Of a stretch of 64,000 nt of DNA, positions 52,747 to 62,624 are shown piece after piece. Source of the DNA: Nostoc indistinguendum CM1-VF10 (GTDB lineage Bacteria; Cyanobacteriota; Cyanobacteriia; Cyanobacteriales; Nostocaceae); NCBI GenBank assembly GCA_019359215.1, contig JAHHHS010000006.1, positions 62,001-126,000 of the forward strand, in the 5' to 3' direction. Numbering within the stretch: position 1 is the first letter of the stretch; each line of letters opens with the position of its first letter. The translations under genes were made by a program, and so were the position numbers. Below the pieces are notes generated by a model. That model had not been told where the DNA came from, made no database searches, and saw nothing but the letters and a program-made list of their open reading frames with translations.

Positions 52747-53226
52747 GTGCAGTCATCATATTTAACTGTACTGGTTTCAAGTCCCGTGAGCTTGTCAGAC
52801 GAATCAATTGCGCCCACTCCGACAACGCAACAAGATGCTAAAACTGGTTCTGGAGACACAGAATCAGGTAACTCCATGCAAGAGTTCCATCAACTCTTCC
52901 AGCGATTGTTGGTAATCACGCTTGTCTTGACGGGGGTCATTTTTATCTCTGTGTGGATTTTTTATTCCTTAAACATTGCCCTAAATTATTTAATTGGGGC
53001 GTGTACAGGTGTGGTTTACTTAAAAATGTTGGCTAGAGACGTTGAGCAGCTCGGTAGTGAGAAAACCAGTCTGAGCAAAACTCGTTTTGCTCTGTTTATT
53101 GGAGTGATGATCGTGGCAACTCAATGGCGTGAGCTACAGATTCTGCCCATTTTTTTGGGATTTCTAACTTACAAAGCCACGCTCCTCGTCTATATGGTGC
53201 AAATTGCGTTCATTCCTGATTCTTAA
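52747..53226 (+). CDS. atp1: ATP synthase protein I
   Basis: Small membrane protein of up to 159 residues at the head of the atp operon; a non-structural assembly factor (UncI/AtpI type) linked to c-ring assembly. GTG at 52747 is the annotated start, but ATG at 52876 ([13 protein letters not shown]) or another GTG at 52786 could be used. Four hydrophobic segments follow ([68 protein letters not shown]). Confidence 0.9.
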   Translation: MQSSYLTVLVSSPVSLSDESIAPTPTTQQDAKTGSGDTESGNSMQEFHQLFQRLLVITLVLTGVIFISVWIFYSLNIALNYLIGACTGVVYLKMLARDVEQLGSEKTSLSKTRFALFIGVMIVATQWRELQILPIFLGFLTYKATLLVYMVQIAFIPDS

Positions 53227-53286
53227 AAAGTCAGGCTCACAAAGATAGTAATCCCATCCTCGCTCGTTGGGGAAAATGCTTGAAGA

Positions 53287-54048
53287 ATGCAAATGCTTAG
53301 TGTCTTAAACGCCTTTAATTCTTTTCCCCTCGCCGTATTAGAAGTAGGTCATCATTTCTACTGGCAGTTGGGCAATCTTAAAATTCATGGGCAAGTTTTT
53401 CTTACCTCATGGTTTGTGATTAGTATTCTAGTAGTGGCTTCAATAGCTGCTACTCGCAACGCACAAAGAATTCCCAAGGGCATCCAGAATTTGATGGAAT
53501 ATGCCTTAGAATTTATTCGTGATTTGGCAAAAAACCAACTTGGTGAGAAAGAGTACCGCCCTTGGGTGCCATTTATTGGCACACTGTTCTTGTTTATTTT
53601 TGTATCGAACTGGTCAGGCGCACTAATTCCCTGGAAGCTCATCAGGCTACCTTCGGGCGAATTGGCAGCTCCCACCAATGACATCAATACGACTGTTGCA
53701 TTGGCATTGCTAACTTCCTTAGCGTACTTTTACGCAGGTTTTAGCAAACGGGGTTTAGGCTACTTTAAGAAATATATAGAGCCAACACCCGTTTTGTTGC
53801 CGATCGCAATTCTAGAAGATTTCACCAAGCCCCTCTCCCTAAGCTTCCGTCTATTTGGTAATATTTTGGCGGATGAGTTGGTAGTAGCGGTGCTGGTGCT
53901 GCTAGTTCCTCTATTTGTACCTCTGCCTGTAATGGCCTTGGGTTTATTTACCAGTGCCATCCAAGCCCTGGTTTTTGCCACCCTAGCCGGAGCATACATT
54001 CATGAGGCAATGGAGGGGCATGGCGGAGATGAACATGAGGAGCATTAA
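53287..54048 (+). CDS. atpB: ATP synthase F0 subunit a
   Basis: Proton-channel subunit of 253 residues facing the c-ring. The essential arginine is Arg188 in [15 protein letters not shown]; the final helix contains [14 protein letters not shown]. Five to six membrane helices, the usual length and the operon position confirm the assignment. The gene is also called atpI in plastid nomenclature. Confidence 0.97.
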   Translation: MQMLSVLNAFNSFPLAVLEVGHHFYWQLGNLKIHGQVFLTSWFVISILVVASIAATRNAQRIPKGIQNLMEYALEFIRDLAKNQLGEKEYRPWVPFIGTLFLFIFVSNWSGALIPWKLIRLPSGELAAPTNDINTTVALALLTSLAYFYAGFSKRGLGYFKKYIEPTPVLLPIAILEDFTKPLSLSFRLFGNILADELVVAVLVLLVPLFVPLPVMALGLFTSAIQALVFATLAGAYIHEAMEGHGGDEHEEH

Positions 54049-54155
54049 ACTTCTCAGTTGATAGCACAGTTCCAAGAGCATTTTCGCTCAAAACATCGCA
54101 AAGCGCGATCAAATGAACTCATGTGCAGCGTGAAAACCACGTTTCTAATCGTTAA

Positions 54156-54443
<288 letters not shown>

Positions 54444-54458
54444 TACCTGAGAATTTTT

Positions 54459-54494
54459 GTGAGTGTGGAGACGTGAATCATCACGCCTCTACAA
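54459..54494 (+). promoter_or_regulatory. Intercistronic hairpin after atpE
   Basis: TGTgGAGaCGTGA, a four-base loop, and TCACGcCTCtACA pair with three mismatches. No T-run follows, so mRNA stabilisation or partial attenuation is more likely than full termination (inference). Confidence 0.55.
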
Positions 54495-54625
54495 TCAAAA
54501 TGTTTTGGGTATCTCAATAGTTATAATGTTCAGTTGACCCTTCTTGGCTATGGGTCTCTAAAATACGAAAGGTTGGATGACGTTGCTAGCCATGAAAACT
54601 GCTACTCCAGCCAAAGAGGAGACAA

Positions 54626-55057
54626 ATGTTTGATTTCGATGCTACCTTGCCCTTCATGGCATTGCAATTCCTGCTATTAGCAGCTTTGTTGAATGCAATT
54701 TTCTATAAGCCACTGACCAAGGTACTAGACGATCGCGATAGTTACATCCGAACGAATACCCTTGAGGCGCGGGAGAGCTTGGCTAAAGCCGAGCGCTTGG
54801 CTACCGAATATGAGCAGCAACTCGCAGACGCTCGCAGACAATCGCAAGCTACCGTAGAAGCAGCTCAACTTGAAGCTAAGAAAATTACTGCCGAGAAAAT
54901 TGCTGAAGCCCAAAAAGAAGCTCAGTCTCAACGAGAACAAGCTTCTGTTGAAATAGAACAACAAAAGCAAGAAGCTTTTCGTACCTTAGAGCAACAAGTT
55001 GATGCTCTAAGCAGACAGATTCTAGAAAAACTATTGGGGCCAACTCCAGTTAGATAA
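54626..55057 (+). CDS. atpG: ATP synthase F0 subunit b'
   Basis: The 143-residue second b-type stalk subunit, found in photosynthetic organisms. One N-terminal membrane helix ([20 protein letters not shown]) precedes a long Glu/Gln/Ala-rich coiled coil with a conserved [17 protein letters not shown] entry. It pairs with the b subunit as a heterodimeric peripheral stalk. Also called atpF2. Confidence 0.95.
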   Translation: MFDFDATLPFMALQFLLLAALLNAIFYKPLTKVLDDRDSYIRTNTLEARESLAKAERLATEYEQQLADARRQSQATVEAAQLEAKKITAEKIAEAQKEAQSQREQASVEIEQQKQEAFRTLEQQVDALSRQILEKLLGPTPVR

Positions 55058-55142
55058 GCTAACCAGACTGGCTCCGTGAAAGCATACGCGCAGCTGGGCC
55101 CTAGTCCAGAGCGCAAAATTTAAGTGTCAAAAAAAGGCACTT

Positions 55143-55223
55143 TTTCCCTTCTGGGGAAAGATACTTAAATTTCTCTACCGGGAAAAGATACTTAATTTCA
55201 TTTCCCTAGAGGAAAATACAACG
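55143..55223 (+). repeat. Three tandem hairpin units between atpG (b') and atpF (b)
   Basis: Units of about 28 bases: TTCCC..GGGGAAAGATACTTAA, TTCTC..GGGAAAAGATACTTAA, and TTTCCC..GGAAAATAC. Each has complementary pyrimidine and purine arms and can fold into its own small hairpin. Confidence 0.75.
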
Positions 55224-55251
55224 TATTAGCAAGCGAGCAGCGCACTTGTAA

Positions 55252-55824
55252 ATGGGTATCATGGGGACATTCTTATTACTTGCCGCAGAAGCGAACGCTG
55301 TTCACTCTGAATTGGCAGAAGGCGCAGCAGAAGGTGGTTTCGGTCTAAACCTAGACATTTTTGAAACCAATCTGATCAATCTAACGATTCTGATTGGCAT
55401 ATTATTCTACTTCGGACGTAAAGTTTTAAGCAATATCCTGAACGAGCGACAATCCAATATTGCCACCGCAATTCAGGAAGCAGAAGGGCGCTTAAAAGAG
55501 GCAAAGACTGCCCTTTCCCAAGCGCAAGAGCAGTTGAAGCAATCTCAGGCAGAAGCAGAACGCATCCGCCAATCTGCCGTAGAAAACGCCCAAAAGACGA
55601 AAGAAGCCTTGTTAACGAAGGCAGCACAAGACGTAGAACGCCTGAAACAAACGGCAGCAGCAGATTTAAACACCGAAACAGAGCGAGCGATCGCTCAACT
55701 GCGGCAAAGAGTTGCTACACTAGCATTGCAAAAAGTCGAATCGCAGCTCAAAGGCGGGATTGCCGACGATGCTCAACAAAGTTTAATTGACCGCAGCATC
55801 GCACAACTGGGAGGCAATGTATGA
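55252..55824 (+). CDS. atpF: ATP synthase F0 subunit b
   Basis: The 190-residue peripheral-stalk subunit. The membrane helix is at about 40-58 ([18 protein letters not shown]), followed by a long coiled coil ([33 protein letters not shown]). ATG at 55252 or the in-frame ATG at 55261 could be used. Its stop overlaps the delta-subunit start by four bases (ATGA). Confidence 0.96.
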   Translation: MGIMGTFLLLAAEANAVHSELAEGAAEGGFGLNLDIFETNLINLTILIGILFYFGRKVLSNILNERQSNIATAIQEAEGRLKEAKTALSQAQEQLKQSQAEAERIRQSAVENAQKTKEALLTKAAQDVERLKQTAAADLNTETERAIAQLRQRVATLALQKVESQLKGGIADDAQQSLIDRSIAQLGGNV

Positions 55825-56375
55825 CAAGTCAGGTAGCGACAGCTGAAGTAGCCCAACCCTACGCACAGGCACTTTTGTCAATAGCGCAATCGAAAAATTT
55901 GACAGAAGAGTTCGGGGAAGATGCGCGGACTTTCCTGGGATTGCTCAGAGCAGACAAACAGCTACACAACTTCTTCAGCAACCCGTTTATTCAGGCTGAG
56001 AACAAAAAAGCTCTCATCAAACAAATACTCGGTGAAGGCTCTAACCCCTACTTACGCAACTTTTTGTTGATATTAGTAGACAAACGCCGCATTGCATTCT
56101 TGGAATCGATTTTTCAACAATATCTGGCGCTGTTGCGGCAGCTGAATCAAACCGTATTAGCGGAAGTAATTTCAGCCGTTCCCCTCACAGAACCTCAACA
56201 GCAGGCAATCATTCAAAAGGTCATTGCCATCAGTAATGCTCGCCAGGTAGAACTAGAAACCAAGGTAGACAGTGAGTTAATTGGTGGTGTGATCATTAAA
56301 GTAGGTTCGCAGGTAATTGACGCCAGTATCCGGGGTCAGCTGCGCCGCCTTTCATTGCGCTTAACTAACAGCTAG
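55821..56375 (+). CDS. atpH: ATP synthase F1 subunit delta
   Basis: The 184-residue OSCP-like subunit joining the peripheral stalk to the alpha3-beta3 head. Segments [36 protein letters not shown] and [26 protein letters not shown] are typical. Starts in an ATGA overlap with atpF, so translation is coupled. Also called atpD. Confidence 0.96.
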   Translation: MTSQVATAEVAQPYAQALLSIAQSKNLTEEFGEDARTFLGLLRADKQLHNFFSNPFIQAENKKALIKQILGEGSNPYLRNFLLILVDKRRIAFLESIFQQYLALLRQLNQTVLAEVISAVPLTEPQQQAIIQKVIAISNARQVELETKVDSELIGGVIIKVGSQVIDASIRGQLRRLSLRLTNS

Positions 56376-56560
56376 AAGGTTAGGAGTTAGAAGTTAGGAG
56401 TTAGGAGTTAAAAGTTAGGAGTTAGGAGTTAAGTAAACAATAATTTATTTTGACTTTTAACTTTTAACCTTTGCTTTTTTAACTCATCGCTCTTAACTCA
56501 TCACTCTTAACTCATCACTCCTAACTATTGAATTTTCCCGTCTCGAAAGCAAACAAGATA
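56376..56560. repeat. Heptamer repeats in the atpH-atpA spacer
   Basis: About seven copies of the TTAGGAG/TTAAAAG heptamer (56382-56434) are followed by CTTTTAA/CTCATCA heptamers of opposite sense (56455-56528). The two blocks are complementary and can form a long imperfect hairpin in the atp mRNA. Confidence 0.8.
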
Positions 56561-56565
56561 GACAC

Positions 56566-58086
56566 ATGAGCATATCAATTAGACCTGACGAAATTAGCAG
56601 CATTATCCAACAACAAATCGAGCAATACGATCAAGAGGTCAAAGTTGCTAACGTTGGTACCGTCCTACAAGTAGGCGACGGTATTGCCCGGATTTATGGT
56701 CTGGAAAAGGCTATGTCTGGGGAACTTTTGGAATTTGAAGATGGTACAATTGGCATCGCCCAGAACTTAGAAGAAGATAATGTGGGCGCGGTACTCATGG
56801 GTGAAGGGCTAGAAATTCAAGAAGGTAGCTCTGTAACCGCTACCGGTAGAATTGCCCAAGTACCCGTAGGAGAAGCCTTAATTGGACGAGTTGTAGACGC
56901 TTTGGGTCGCCCCATTGATGGTAAGGGAGACATCAAATCCTCAGAAAGCCGTTTGATTGAATCTCCAGCACCTGGTATCATTGCTCGTCGGTCAGTACAC
57001 GAACCCATGCAAACGGGTATTACAGCTATTGACTCAATGATTCCTATCGGTCGTGGTCAACGAGAATTGATTATCGGTGACCGTCAAACTGGTAAAACTG
57101 CGATCGCTATTGACACAATCATCAACCAAAAAGAAGAAGATGTAGTTTGTGTATACGTTGCGATTGGTCAAAAGGCTTCCACCGTAGCTAACGTGGTGCA
57201 GACATTGCAAGAAAAAGGCGCAATGGATTACACCATCGTTGTCGCAGCTAGTGCCAGTGAACCAGCAACACTACAATACCTAGCTCCTTACACAGGCGCA
57301 ACTATTGCTGAGTACTTTATGTACAAAGGCAAAGCTACCCTGGTAATTTACGACGATCTTTCCAAGCAAGCCCAAGCTTATCGCCAAATGTCACTACTGC
57401 TACGTCGTCCACCCGGACGCGAAGCTTACCCCGGAGATGTATTCTACATTCACTCCCGCTTGCTAGAAAGAGCAGCAAAGCTGAGTGATGAATTAGGTAA
57501 AGGCAGTATGACCGCCCTACCAATCATCGAAACCCAAGCTGGTGACGTTTCAGCATACATTCCCACCAACGTAATTTCCATTACCGATGGTCAGATATTC
57601 CTATCTTCTGACTTGTTCAACGCTGGTATCCGTCCGGCTGTGAACCCCGGTATTTCTGTATCCCGCGTGGGTTCTGCGGCGCAAACTAAAGCAATGAAAA
57701 AAGTTGCTGGTAAGATTAAATTGGAACTAGCCCAATTTGACGACTTGCAAGCCTTCGCTCAATTTGCTTCTGACTTAGATAAAGCCACTCAAGACCAGTT
57801 GGCACGGGGTCAACGGTTACGCGAACTTCTCAAGCAGCCACAAAATTCGCCACTCTCAGTATACGAGCAAGTAGCAATTCTATACGCTGGTATCAATGGT
57901 TACTTGGACGATGTGCCTGTAGATAAAGTCACAACCTTTACCCAAGGTCTGCGGGAGTACTTAAAGACTGGTAAAACCCAGTATGCCGAAGGAGTAAGAG
58001 CCTCCAAAGCACTAGGTGATGCAGAAGAAGCTGCCTTAAAAGAAGCACTTACCGAATACAAGAAGACCTTTAAAGCAGCAGCGTAA
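56566..58086 (+). CDS. atpA: ATP synthase F1 subunit alpha
   Basis: The 506-residue non-catalytic nucleotide-binding subunit. Walker A GDRQTGKT is at 171-178; the alpha signature [18 protein letters not shown], containing the catalytic-interface arginine, is near 363-380. Length and sequence are typical. Unusually large repeat-filled spacers flank it on both sides. Confidence 0.98.
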   Translation: MSISIRPDEISSIIQQQIEQYDQEVKVANVGTVLQVGDGIARIYGLEKAMSGELLEFEDGTIGIAQNLEEDNVGAVLMGEGLEIQEGSSVTATGRIAQVPVGEALIGRVVDALGRPIDGKGDIKSSESRLIESPAPGIIARRSVHEPMQTGITAIDSMIPIGRGQRELIIGDRQTGKTAIAIDTIINQKEEDVVCVYVAIGQKASTVANVVQTLQEKGAMDYTIVVAASASEPATLQYLAPYTGATIAEYFMYKGKATLVIYDDLSKQAQAYRQMSLLLRRPPGREAYPGDVFYIHSRLLERAAKLSDELGKGSMTALPIIETQAGDVSAYIPTNVISITDGQIFLSSDLFNAGIRPAVNPGISVSRVGSAAQTKAMKKVAGKIKLELAQFDDLQAFAQFASDLDKATQDQLARGQRLRELLKQPQNSPLSVYEQVAILYAGINGYLDDVPVDKVTTFTQGLREYLKTGKTQYAEGVRASKALGDAEEAALKEALTEYKKTFKAAA

Positions 58087-58182
58087 TTAAAGTGAGGAGT
58101 GAAGAGTTAAGAGTTAAAAGTTAATGAAATACTCCTAGCTCTTAACTCCTAACTCCTAGCTCCTAACTCCTAACTCAAGAAT
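58087..58182. repeat. Heptamer repeats in the atpA-atpC spacer
   Basis: GAGTTAAGAGTTAAAAGTTA units are followed by CTCTTAA/CTCCTAA/CTCCTAG heptamers; GAGTTAAGAG and CTCTTAACTC are exactly complementary, giving a 10-base stem with loop. Same family as the spacer before atpA. Confidence 0.8.
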
Positions 58183-59130
58183 ATGGCCAATCTAAAAGCA
58201 ATACGCGATCGCATTCAGTCGGTCAAAAACACCAAAAAAATCACAGAAGCCATGCGTCTCGTAGCTGCGGCTAGAGTGCGCCGGGCGCAAGAACAAGTGC
58301 TAGCAACTCGCCCCTTTGCCGATCGCTTGGCACAAGTATTGTATGGTTTGCAAAGCCGTCTGCGCTTTGAAGAAGCAAACCTGCCACTGCTGAGAAAAAG
58401 AGAAGTTAAGTCAGTCGGGTTATTGGTAATTTCAGGCGATCGCGGTCTATGCGGCGGTTACAATAGTAACGTTATCCGTCGTGCAGAAAACCGCGCCAAA
58501 GAAATCAAAGCAGAAGGTTTAGACTATAAATTTGTGCTTGTAGGGCGTAAAGCTACACAGTACTTTCAACGCCGCGATCAGCCTATTGATGAGACTTACA
58601 GTGGCTTAGAGCAAATTCCTACCGCAGCCGAAGCCAACCAGATTGCCGATCAACTACTTTCCTTGTTCCTTTCCGAAGAAGTAGACCGCATCGAATTAAT
58701 CTATACCAGATTTGTCTCCTTGGTTAGCTCTCGTCCTGTGATACAAACCTTACTACCACTCGATCCGCAGGGACTAGAAGCAGGCGATGACGAAATCTTT
58801 CGCTTGACAACCCGTGGTGGTCAATTTCAAGTCGAACGGGAGAAAGTGACTAGCCAAGTCCGCCCGTTGGCTCCGGACATGATTTTCGAGCAAGATCCAG
58901 TGCAGATTCTCGATTCTTTGTTGCCCCTGTATCTGAGTAACCAGCTATTACGAGCGCTTCAAGAATCGGCGGCTAGTGAACTAGCAGCCCGGATGACAGC
59001 CATGAGTAATGCCAGTGAAAATGCCGGTGAACTGATTAACACCCTCACCCTGTCTTACAACAAAGCCCGACAAGCTGCAATTACCCAAGAACTTCTTGAG
59101 GTTGTAGGCGGTGCTGAAGCACTAACTTAA
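58183..59130 (+). CDS. atpC: ATP synthase F1 subunit gamma
   Basis: The 315-residue rotor shaft. N-terminal [36 protein letters not shown] and C-terminal [39 protein letters not shown] are the two coiled-coil arms. A central segment near 190-235 ([21 protein letters not shown]) holds the cyanobacterial insertion; the two regulatory cysteines of chloroplast gamma are absent. Last gene of the operon. Confidence 0.97.
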   Translation: MANLKAIRDRIQSVKNTKKITEAMRLVAAARVRRAQEQVLATRPFADRLAQVLYGLQSRLRFEEANLPLLRKREVKSVGLLVISGDRGLCGGYNSNVIRRAENRAKEIKAEGLDYKFVLVGRKATQYFQRRDQPIDETYSGLEQIPTAAEANQIADQLLSLFLSEEVDRIELIYTRFVSLVSSRPVIQTLLPLDPQGLEAGDDEIFRLTTRGGQFQVEREKVTSQVRPLAPDMIFEQDPVQILDSLLPLYLSNQLLRALQESAASELAARMTAMSNASENAGELINTLTLSYNKARQAAITQELLEVVGGAEALT

Positions 59131-59169
59131 GATATAGCTAATTATTTATTTGTAGTGCATTGTAACATT

Positions 59170-59215
59170 TAGCCAATTGCTAATCTTAAAATAATTAGCA
59201 ATTGGCTATTTTTAG
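59170..59215 (+). terminator. Terminator of the atp operon
   Basis: Perfect 15-base stem TAGCCAATTGCTAAT / ATTAGCAATTGGCTA with a nine-base loop, followed by TTTTTAG, 40 bases after the gamma subunit gene. Confidence 0.92.
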
Positions 59216-59234
59216 TACTTGGGACTTTTTATAG

Positions 59235-59999
59235 ATGACATTGACGGCATACGGGCCATTATGTACTGAGTTTTATGAAATAACCAAGCCCATTGATGGA
59301 GATTATCCAGATATTCCATACTACATAAGACATCTTTCTTCAATTGGTGGCAGAATTTTGGAGGCGATGGTTGGGACGGGACGACTACTTATCCCACTGC
59401 TAGAAGCTGGTATCAATGTTGAGGGTATTGATAGTTCACCAAATATGCTGGCTGCTTGTAGAAAACATTGTACTGATAGAAATTTAAATCCTGTTCTGCA
59501 TCAAGGTTGTGTAGAAAATCTGGATATTCCTGGTAAATTTAGTGCGATTATAGTTTCCTTCGGCTCGTTCATGTTACTAGAAAAGCGAACTGCTGCTATG
59601 GCTGCATTGCAAGCTTTTGCTCGACACCTGGAACCACAAGGGCGAATCTTTATCGATTTGGAATTACCTATTGAAGATTTTAAGACAGAGAATATTCTTA
59701 AGCAGCGCTCGCCAATCAACTGCTTTGATGGATCAACAATCCTCTTGCAATCCACTTCTCGGATAGACTGGCTAAATCAACTGAATACGACTGTGATTCG
59801 CTACGAGAAGTGGAAAGAGGGCAAACTTGTTGCCACAGAATTACAAAATTTTCCTCTACATTGGTTTGGACGTGAAGAGTTTATTATGTGTTTACGAGAA
59901 AATGGCTACCAAGACATCACCTTATGCGCCAACTACACTGATGGTCTACAGCCAAGCTCCTATAAAGATACCCTGTGTTTCTCAGCATTACTGGCATGA
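59235..59999 (+). CDS. Class I SAM-dependent methyltransferase
   Basis: Protein of 254 residues starting at ATG 59235, 20 bases after the atp terminator. It has a SAM-binding ILEAMVGTGRLLIPLLEAG (motif I, Gly-rich but with EAMVG in place of DLGCG), VEGIDSSPNML (motif II) and AIIVSFGSFMLLEKRTAAMAAL with LEPQGRIFIDLE (motifs III-IV). The C-terminal half is beta-rich. Substrate unknown. Belongs to small-molecule methyltransferases of the Methyltransf_25 type. Confidence 0.85.
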   Translation: MTLTAYGPLCTEFYEITKPIDGDYPDIPYYIRHLSSIGGRILEAMVGTGRLLIPLLEAGINVEGIDSSPNMLAACRKHCTDRNLNPVLHQGCVENLDIPGKFSAIIVSFGSFMLLEKRTAAMAALQAFARHLEPQGRIFIDLELPIEDFKTENILKQRSPINCFDGSTILLQSTSRIDWLNQLNTTVIRYEKWKEGKLVATELQNFPLHWFGREEFIMCLRENGYQDITLCANYTDGLQPSSYKDTLCFSALLA

Positions 60000-60065
60000 A
60001 ACAAAAATTTTTTGTCAATAACACATTTCCAAAATTGAGTATTATAATTGAAGTATGAAGCGCAT

Positions 60066-60457
60066 GGGTCCGTCACGGTTTCGACAGGTTGGCGAACGCT
60101 GCTCTGTGATTCAGGTCGAGAGTGAGTCTCCTCTCGGAAATCAAAGGCTCAAACAAAAAGTAAATGCGAATAACATCGTTAGCTTTGCTCGTAAGCCTGC
60201 TCTAGTAGCAGCTGCCTAAAAACCTCTTACAGGTTCGAGCGTCTTTAGTTTGACTCCGTTAAGGACTGAAGACCAACCCCCAACGGATGCTCTAGCAAGC
60301 GTTCTCTGGTTGGCTTGTTAGCTAAGATTAAATCAGAGCATCCTACGTTCGGGATAATGAACGATTCCCGCCTTGAGGGTCAGAAAGGCTAAACCTGTGA
60401 ATGAGCGGGGGGTCAATACCCAATTTGGACAGCAGTTCGACTCTGCTCGGATCCACT
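60066..60457 (+). ncRNA. ssrA: Transfer-messenger RNA (tmRNA)
   Basis: One-piece tmRNA of about 390 nt that rescues stalled ribosomes. The 5' GGGTCCG pairs with 3' CGGATCC as a seven-pair acceptor stem; the T-arm GCAGTTCGACTCTGC and the tRNA-like 5' D-arm GTTTCGACAGGTTGGCG are present. Tag reading frame 60166-60219: resume codon GCG, then peptide NNIVSFARKPALVAAA and TAA. The tail ALVAAA is the protease-recognition end. Pseudoknot regions follow. CCA is apparently not encoded. Confidence 0.96.
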
Positions 60458-60472
60458 AAAAATAGTTAACAA

Positions 60473-60511
60473 GTCCACCTAGTAATTTCCTATCAAGGTG
60501 GATTTTGTTTT
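60473..60511 (+). terminator. Terminator after tmRNA
   Basis: TCCACCT / AGGTGGA stem with a 15-base loop, followed by TTTTGTTTTTT. Confidence 0.88.
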
Positions 60512-60641
60512 TTGCCATGTAAAGACAGCTAGTTATACAGCAGTTTTCCTTTGCATAAAGTACAAAGCTACGGGCTTTCAGGCAGGAGGTAGAAACTCTT
60601 TATATTTAAACCTTAAGTCCTGCATTTTGTACCTTACTTAC

Positions 60642-60820
60642 TTGCAACCTGCTGTATTTCCCCTTATTGACCTGACTTCAACCCCATTGAAATGTTATGG
60701 TCACAACTAAAAGCTTTTCTGTGTCGTTTTGCACCAAAGACTTCGAAAACGATTGATAAGTTGCTAATCGCTATGTTACTCAGCTTTCCTCAACACTTCC
60801 AAAATTGGTTTACCTATTAG
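60642..60820 (+). pseudogene. Remnant of the C-terminus of an IS630-type transposase
   Basis: The plus strand encodes LQPAVF, then after a one-base shift PY-stop-PDFNPIEMLWSQLKAFLCRFAPKTSKTIDKLLIAM...FQNWFTY. This is the end of an IS630/Tc1 DDE transposase (D/NPIE motif with the last catalytic Glu). A frameshift and an in-frame TGA show decay. The first two-thirds of the gene are missing. Confidence 0.75.
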
Positions 60821-60887
60821 TTGTTATTGTATCTCCTAACAGCAAAATCCTCTGTAAGTGGGATAAATTCTAGGATAAATTTAGGCT

Positions 60888-61343
60888 TTAATTATTCTGT
60901 TCCTGGGGTTGTTTACGTGGGCTTCCAAACCTTCTTCCCCTTGTTTTAAGTACCCGTCTTAATCGGTCTGCACTCAAGCTTACTTGACGCTCAGATGCCA
61001 GTTTTTTTGCGAGTTGCTTTGAATTATAACTCTGCGGTTCTTGGGCTAAACAATTTTCTAGATAGACCAAGTCTGATTCCGAATATCGGGGTTTTCCTCC
61101 TCGACCAGGAGCGTCCCACAGACCTGCTAAACCCATCTTTTCCCAACGATGAAGGGTTTGACGTACTGTTGAAATTGCCCAGTTCAAGCCTTTAGCAATT
61201 TGCTCATTTTTTAAGCCACGAGTATTCAAGAGTAAAACTTGAGCACGATCCTTGGTGCGTTGAGGAACATCTTTGGCTTTTCTTAACTCTTCTAAAGTCA
61301 GCTTTTCTTCTTCAGTTAAAAAGACTTTCAATCGACATCCCAT
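60888..61343 (-). mobile_element. IS630-type transposase N-terminal (helix-turn-helix) part
   Basis: ATG 61343, 151 residues. Contains the IS630 HTH: LTEEEKLTLEELRKAKDVPQRTKDRAQVLLL, NEQIAKGLNWAISTVRQTLHRWEKMGLAGLWDAPGRGGKPR, and a second HTH near SADRLRRVLKTRG. It ends with SPRKQPQEQNN just where the DDE domain should begin; the DDE part is not downstream on the same strand. Its neighbour is an oppositely oriented DDE tail. Could be orfA of a two-frame element that lost its orfB. Confidence 0.8.
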
Positions 61344-62043
61344 AAAAAATAACCTTTCACACAATTAATTTTTGTCATTTTTATGCCTATTCACCGAACA
61401 AGGCAAAAATTAAAATTTAGAAAAAGCAGAATTCAATCTATCCGAAAAACCTAAATTTATTTGTGGTGATTTTTTTACTTTTTAATCCATATACCCATTG
61501 TACCGATATTTAATAACACACTAAAAACACTAAACTACAAGTATTAAAGATGTCGGCACCTAAAAGGCTACTATTTAATAAGTATTGACTTGAGAACGCT
61601 ATCAAAATTTGCCATATATCATTAGTAATAGATTGATGTAAAAAGGTAGGCATATCAAAAATGATGTTATTAGACTGTTTAGGCATATTTATTTAATAGC
61701 CAAGCCTCTAAGTTATGCCTACAACGTCAATAATTTGCTGGGTTTACCTGATTAATGTTTAAGGTCGATAATACAGAACTGTATCATTAAATTTCTTGGA
61801 TTATTCGTATGGTTACGGAGATTCATCGAAACTTTAAAAATGGTTTTTACCCTAGTTTAGAGGTTGGATAACCAAAATAAAGATATACAAGCCTAGTTCC
61901 TTTTTATTTAAATCAGCTCTGGGAATGTGCTTTCATCATCTCCAAAAAAAATCTCTGTTTTTTCAAGTTTACATAAAATTTATATTTTATGTAGCAAAAT
62001 CCTTATTTGAGGCAAAAACTGTTAAATAGTTATTGAAAGAACA

Positions 62044-62145
62044 ATGCTATCAGCCTATTCTATGCAGATTGAAAACATAGAGGCAACTTGTCCTACTTTT
62101 CCTACTTTTCCTACCTTTCCTACCTTTCCTACTTTTCCGACTTAG
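62044..62145 (+). CDS. Micro-ORF encoding a Pro-Thr-Phe repeat peptide
   Basis: A 33-codon frame from ATG 62044 to TAG 62145 encodes a 16-residue leader-like part (MLSAYSMQIENIEATC) and five PTF triplets plus PT. The in-frame ATG at 62062 would give 27 residues. The 9-base repeat differs between copies only at synonymous third positions (ACT/ACC, CCT/CCG). A weak ribosome site GAAAGA precedes. Not recognised; no modifying enzyme gene is adjacent. It may be a real small peptide or a chance reading of a DNA slippage repeat. Confidence 0.35.
   Translation: MLSAYSMQIENIEATCPTFPTFPTFPTFPTFPT
62092..62142 (+). repeat. Nine-base tandem repeat (TTTCCTACT type)
   Basis: Nearly six contiguous copies of a CCTACTTTT unit. 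Only C/T and T/G differences occur, all at the same codon position of the overlapping micro-ORF. Confidence 0.92.
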
Positions 62146-62624
62146 TGATAAGAGAGTAATTAAAAAAATTTCTTTTTCTACTTTACATATAAACCTATTT
62201 TGTTAAGACATTGATTTTGCAATTGCCCAACATTTTGCGTCATAATTACAGGGTATTATTGCGGCTTTTGCTAATTCCTGAGGGTTTATAGGTTATTTGT
62301 AAAAATCAATATAGTTATAACAGCCTTGGTTTTTTAAGATGTTTTTAATTTTAATTTTCTTAGCATTTCATGCTAAAACCATAGGATTATGACAATTGTC
62401 GGCTATAAAATATAAGATAATTAGCATAAATAAAGGCTCAGTATATATTGATGAATAAAATAATATTTAGTATATTTTTGGAGTTACCAATATTGCTAAA
62501 AAATAGCAATATTTGATACAAGTTAATTTTTTCAAAAACTGACATTCATTACAACTTAAAATAAAAATAATAGGGACAATGGGGGCAGAAGAAAAACCTG
62601 TTAATTTGCGCTCGGAGACGAATA

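Larger units (their letters stand above)
61344..62624. other. Long AT-rich gene-free stretch
   Basis: About 1.28 kb between the IS630 fragment and the flavodiiron gene. The only structured features seen are the 9-base tandem repeat and micro-ORF at 62044-62145. The final 150 bases should contain the flavodiiron promoter. No tRNA or long ORF. Confidence 0.6.

Noticed and set aside
60498..60710. 70-codon plus ORF after tmRNA
   Set aside because: It runs from the tmRNA terminator into the frameshifted IS630 remnant; only the last few codons resemble transposase.
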